In this document: positions 61,812 through 64,000 of the stretch, one piece after another
Position numbering within the stretch: the stretch's first letter is position 1
Layout: each line of letters opens with the position of its first letter
Source: Rugosimonospora acidiphila
GTDB lineage: Bacteria; Actinomycetota; Actinomycetes; Mycobacteriales; Micromonosporaceae
DNA: 64,000 bases
Assembly (NCBI RefSeq): GCF_039543385.1
Contig: NZ_BAABJQ010000007.1
Coordinates: 186,001-250,000, forward strand
Direction of reading: 5' to 3'
Notes under the pieces: model-generated
The model's input: the letters and a program-made list of their open reading frames with translations, nothing else
What the model was told of the DNA's origin: nothing
The model's database searches: none
Translations under genes and position numbers: made by a program

Positions 61812-61830
61812 TACTACTGAACACGTAGTA
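61812..61830. promoter_or_regulatory. BlaI-type operator 1
   Basis: TACTAC-N7-GTAGTA; the arms extend to 7 bp (CTACTAC/GTAGTAG, 61811-61831). It is the copy nearest the glycosyltransferase gene. Confidence 0.75.
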
Positions 61831-61838
61831 GGCCGAGA

Positions 61839-61857
61839 TACTACTCAGTTGGTAGTA
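61839..61857. promoter_or_regulatory. BlaI-type operator 2
   Basis: TACTAC-TCAGTTG-GTAGTA, the same 6-7-6 architecture as operator 1 and centred 27 nt from it. Confidence 0.75.
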
Positions 61858-61877
61858 CTCAGGCCAAGGGGAGTGAG

Positions 61878-61943
61878 ATGAACTTCAGGCCGAAGCCCCG
61901 GTGGAGGTACTACGCTGCGGGTAGTAGCGTCGAGGGACGCTGA
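61878..61943 (+). CDS. Putative 21-residue leader ORF
   Basis: ATG at 61878 with AAGGGGAG four bases upstream encodes MNFRPKPRWRYYAAGSSVEG plus Arg, then TGA. It lies in the leader of the BlaI gene, and operator 3 is inside it. It may be a translated leader, or the site may be coincidental. Confidence 0.3.
   Translation: MNFRPKPRWRYYAAGSSVEGR
61908..61926. promoter_or_regulatory. BlaI-type operator 3
   Basis: TACTAC-GCTGCGG-GTAGTA, the third identical architecture, 50 nt before the BlaI start. Confidence 0.75.
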
Positions 61944-61975
61944 GTAGTCCCACCGAGAGCCGATCGGGGTGCCGC

Positions 61976-62350
61976 GTGGATATCGGGCGGCGGGCCCGCG
62001 GAACGCTGGAGCAGGAGGTCGTGGCCGCGCTCGCCGCGGCGGCGGAGCCGATGACTCCGGGGCAGGTACGCGACCAGCTCGGCGGTGACCTGGCCTACAC
62101 GACGGTGATGACCGTGCTCACCCGGTTGGCCGAGAAGGGCGTGGTGACCAGGCAGCGGATCGGCCGCGCCTACGCCTACTGCGCGGTGAGCGACGAAGCC
62201 GAGGTCACCGCGCGGCAGATGCACCGGCTGCTGGACGCGGGGGACGACAAGGCTGCGGTACTGTCCCGCTTCGTGGGTGTGCTCTCCGACGAAGACGAAC
62301 GGCTGCTCATCGACCTGCTTCGCCGCGTCGAGGAGACCGGCGACCAATGA
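61976..62350 (+). CDS. BlaI/MecI/CopY family repressor
   Basis: A 124-residue winged-helix repressor. LEQEVVAALAAAAEPMTPGQ starts the DNA-binding domain; LAYTTVMTVLTRLAEKGVV is the recognition helix and wing block characteristic of BlaI. The C-terminal helix dimerises and contains the region normally cleaved on induction. GTG start. It overlaps the M56 peptidase gene by 4 nt (ATGA). Its operators are the three repeats upstream. Confidence 0.93.
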   Translation: MDIGRRARGTLEQEVVAALAAAAEPMTPGQVRDQLGGDLAYTTVMTVLTRLAEKGVVTRQRIGRAYAYCAVSDEAEVTARQMHRLLDAGDDKAAVLSRFVGVLSDEDERLLIDLLRRVEETGDQ

Positions 62351-63402
62351 CCGTCCCGGTCGTGGTGGCTCTGGCCGCCACGCTGGCCTTCGCGTTGGTC
62401 GGCCCGCGCCTGGCCAGGCTGCTCCCGCCGGCGGTGGCCACCCGACTGCTGGTACCGGCGTGCCTGATGATGGCCGCCTCGGGCGTGTGGGTACTCGTGA
62501 CCATCAACTTCACCTGGGTCGCCCAGCTCGGCCCAGTCAGCCGGTACGCGGACTGGTCGGCCCCGGCGATCCGGGAGGACACTCCGTTCCCGGGGATCGT
62601 CACGATCGGGTGCGGTCTGCTCGCGATCGGCTCGATGGCCCGAGCGGCGCGACTGCTCACCCGCCGGCTGCGGCACGCCCGTGCGATCGAGCGCACCTGC
62701 GCCCAGCACGGCGCGGCCGGCTCGCTGGTCGTGCTGGACACCGACCGCCCGGACGCGTTCGCCACGCCCGGCGCCACCGGCCGGATCGTCGTCACCACCG
62801 GTCTGCTGAGGGCGCTGAGCCCGGCCGAGCGGCGGGCTTTGATCGCACACGAAGCCTCGCACCTTGCGCACCGGCATGCCTGGTGGCTGCTGGCCGCCGA
62901 CGTGGCAGCGGCGGCCAACCCGTTGCTGCTGCCTACCGCCTCGGCCATCGAACACGCCGCGGAGCGGTGGGCAGACGAGGACGCCGCCCACGAGGTGACC
63001 GACCGCCGCCTGGTCGCCCGGACCCTCGCCCGCACCGCGCTGCTCATCCGCGGCGCCGCCGCGACCGGACTGACGCCCGCCGCCGGCGGGAACGTGCCGT
63101 GCCGGGTACGCGCCCTGCTGGAGCCCCCGCCCCGACCCCGGGTGCTGCCGTTGACCCTGGTCCTGGCGCTGGTGCTGGCCGGTACGGTCGCCGACGCCAC
63201 GGCGGAGCGCCGGGACGATCAGCTACTGGACCGGGCCGGCAGCGTGGCCGCCGCACACCGGGGACCCGCACCGCACGGGGACCAGCCCCGCCGGCACTGG
63301 GCCGCGCCCCGTGTCCCGCACCTCCGGTCCGGGCCGCCCCGCCCCGGCGACCCGGCCGGTGTACCCGGCTGGCTGGGGGCGGTCCTCACCCGGGTCACCT
63401 GA
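62347..63402 (+). CDS. M56 family membrane metallopeptidase (BlaR1/MecR1-like)
   Basis: A 351-residue membrane protein. Helices lie near residues 3-20, 35-55 and 78-95. The zinc protease motif is LIAHEASHLAHRHAWWL (HExxH), with the later AAERWADEDAAHEV Glu/Asp block. A last helix (VLPLTLVLALVLAGTVA) is followed by a Pro/Arg-rich tail. There is no penicillin-binding sensor domain, as in most actinobacterial BlaR-like proteins. It probably inactivates the coupled BlaI on an envelope signal. Confidence 0.92.
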   Translation: MTVPVVVALAATLAFALVGPRLARLLPPAVATRLLVPACLMMAASGVWVLVTINFTWVAQLGPVSRYADWSAPAIREDTPFPGIVTIGCGLLAIGSMARAARLLTRRLRHARAIERTCAQHGAAGSLVVLDTDRPDAFATPGATGRIVVTTGLLRALSPAERRALIAHEASHLAHRHAWWLLAADVAAAANPLLLPTASAIEHAAERWADEDAAHEVTDRRLVARTLARTALLIRGAAATGLTPAAGGNVPCRVRALLEPPPRPRVLPLTLVLALVLAGTVADATAERRDDQLLDRAGSVAAAHRGPAPHGDQPRRHWAAPRVPHLRSGPPRPGDPAGVPGWLGAVLTRVT

Positions 63403-63429
63403 CCGCCGCGCGGGCGGGCGCACGGGGAC

Positions 63430-64000
63430 TCAGCCGAGCGAGATGAGACGCATGCCGCCATCGGCCTCGATGACGGTACCGGTGAGGTTGGGGTTCGTCG
63501 CCACCAGAACCAGCGCCTCGGCCACGTCCTCCACGCTCGCCACCCGCCGGGCCGGCAGCACGCGGCTGACCTGAGCGAAGTAGTCACGACGCGCCTCGTC
63601 CGTCATGCCGGCCCCGGTCCACCAGGACGAGTCGACCACGCCGGGGGCCACCGCGTTGACCCGGATCGGGCCGAGCTCGACCGCGAGAGGCTTCACCATG
63701 GCCTCGATCGCGCCGTTGATGGCGGCGACACCCGCGCTGCCGGGAATGCTGCTCCGGGCCGTGATCGCGCTCAGCAGGGTGATCGAGCCCTCGGGCGCGA
63801 GCCGGGGCAGCACGGACTGGATCGTCACGAGGTGGGCCCAGAACTTGGCGTCGAACTCCCGGCGCAGCATGTTCAGGTCCAGGTCGGCGATCGGCCCCGG
63901 GCCGCCGAAGCCGCCGAGGGTCACCAGCAACCAGTCGACGGTACCGATCTCGGCGGCCAGCGCGCCGACCGCGTTCGGATCGCTCGCGTCAACCTGGTGG
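63430..64000 (-). CDS. SDR family oxidoreductase, 3' part (5' end outside window)
   Basis: The frame is open to the window edge, so the nucleotide-binding N-terminus is missing. The visible 190 residues include LNMLRREFDAKFWAHLVTIQ, the Ser block ITLLSAITARSS and RVNAVAPGVVDSSWW. Where classical SDRs have YxxxK, the sequence reads GVAAINGAIEAMV, without Tyr or Lys. This is an atypical SDR subgroup; activity cannot be assumed. C-terminus GTVIEADGGMRLISLG is standard for the fold. Confidence 0.88.
   Translation of the reverse strand, partial: HQVDASDPNAVGALAAEIGTVDWLLVTLGGFGGPGPIADLDLNMLRREFDAKFWAHLVTIQSVLPRLAPEGSITLLSAITARSSIPGSAGVAAINGAIEAMVKPLAVELGPIRVNAVAPGVVDSSWWTGAGMTDEARRDYFAQVSRVLPARRVASVEDVAEALVLVATNPNLTGTVIEADGGMRLISLG

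Overview
This 64 kb window looks like chromosomal DNA from a high-GC filamentous actinomycete. GC is roughly 70 percent with strong third-position GC, GTG starts are common, and signal peptides are of Tat, Sec and lipoprotein types. Several promoters have a TAnnnT box only 6-7 nt before the start codon, which is typical of leaderless actinobacterial mRNAs. Micromonosporaceae or a neighbouring family is plausible, but the sequence alone does not settle the genus. I see no rRNA, tRNA, transposase, integrase or CRISPR array. The region reads as accessory chromosome: secreted hydrolases, many one-gene regulators, and several decayed gene remnants.

Layout. 1-2.6 kb: the 3' end of an S9 peptidase and a Tat-exported phospholipase C-like phosphoesterase. 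2.7-4.2 kb: a P450/ferredoxin pair. 4.4-12.2 kb (minus strand): a secreted kelch protein, then a tight four-gene set of two M28 peptidase-like proteins and two lipoproteins. 12.2-13.2 kb: gene remnants ending in a perfect 20-bp hairpin. 13.3-17.1 kb: a large secreted GH35 beta-galactosidase. 17.3-18.6 kb: a MerR-controlled flavin reductase operon. 18.9-29.3 kb: ABC exporter, DUF1622 protein, two SDRs with a LysR regulator, an AhpD-like protein with a divergent TetR, a methyltransferase/membrane-protein pair behind a multi-repeat operator, and a DUF929 thioredoxin-like protein. 29.6-31.4 kb: a HEAT-repeat protein coupled to a MerR-HEAT fusion regulator behind a MerR-type promoter. 31.4-37.6 kb: LysR/MFS, a thymidylate-synthase-like protein, a methyltransferase and two tandem LtrA paralogues. 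37.9-46.9 kb: three ROK regulators, a DsbA-fold protein without its cysteines, and a GH3 glycosidase. 47-57.4 kb: AraC/GlxA regulator, HD protein, MDR oxidoreductase, cysteine desulfurase, AIM24 protein, HAD phosphatase, TetR, DUF6204, a tiny lysine-rich ORF and a LuxR-type two-component system. 57.6-64 kb: desaturase, an envelope-glycan operon (galE, polysaccharide deacetylase, MGDG-synthase-like glycosyltransferase) divergent from BlaI/M56 peptidase, and a truncated SDR.

How it fits together. The GH35 and GH3 enzymes with nearby ROK repressors suggest extracellular glycan degradation with local sugar-sensing control. The BlaI/M56 pair and the glycosyltransferase operon share an intergenic region with three identical-architecture operators (TACTAC-N7-GTAGTA), which suggests joint control of an envelope glycan or glycolipid response. 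The two MerR units each show the MerR hallmark of a dyad inside a 19-bp promoter spacer. The best candidate for an undescribed system is the HEAT protein/MerR-HEAT pair at 29.6-31.4 kb. The cysteine-less DsbA homologue and the paired intact/degenerate M28 proteins come next.
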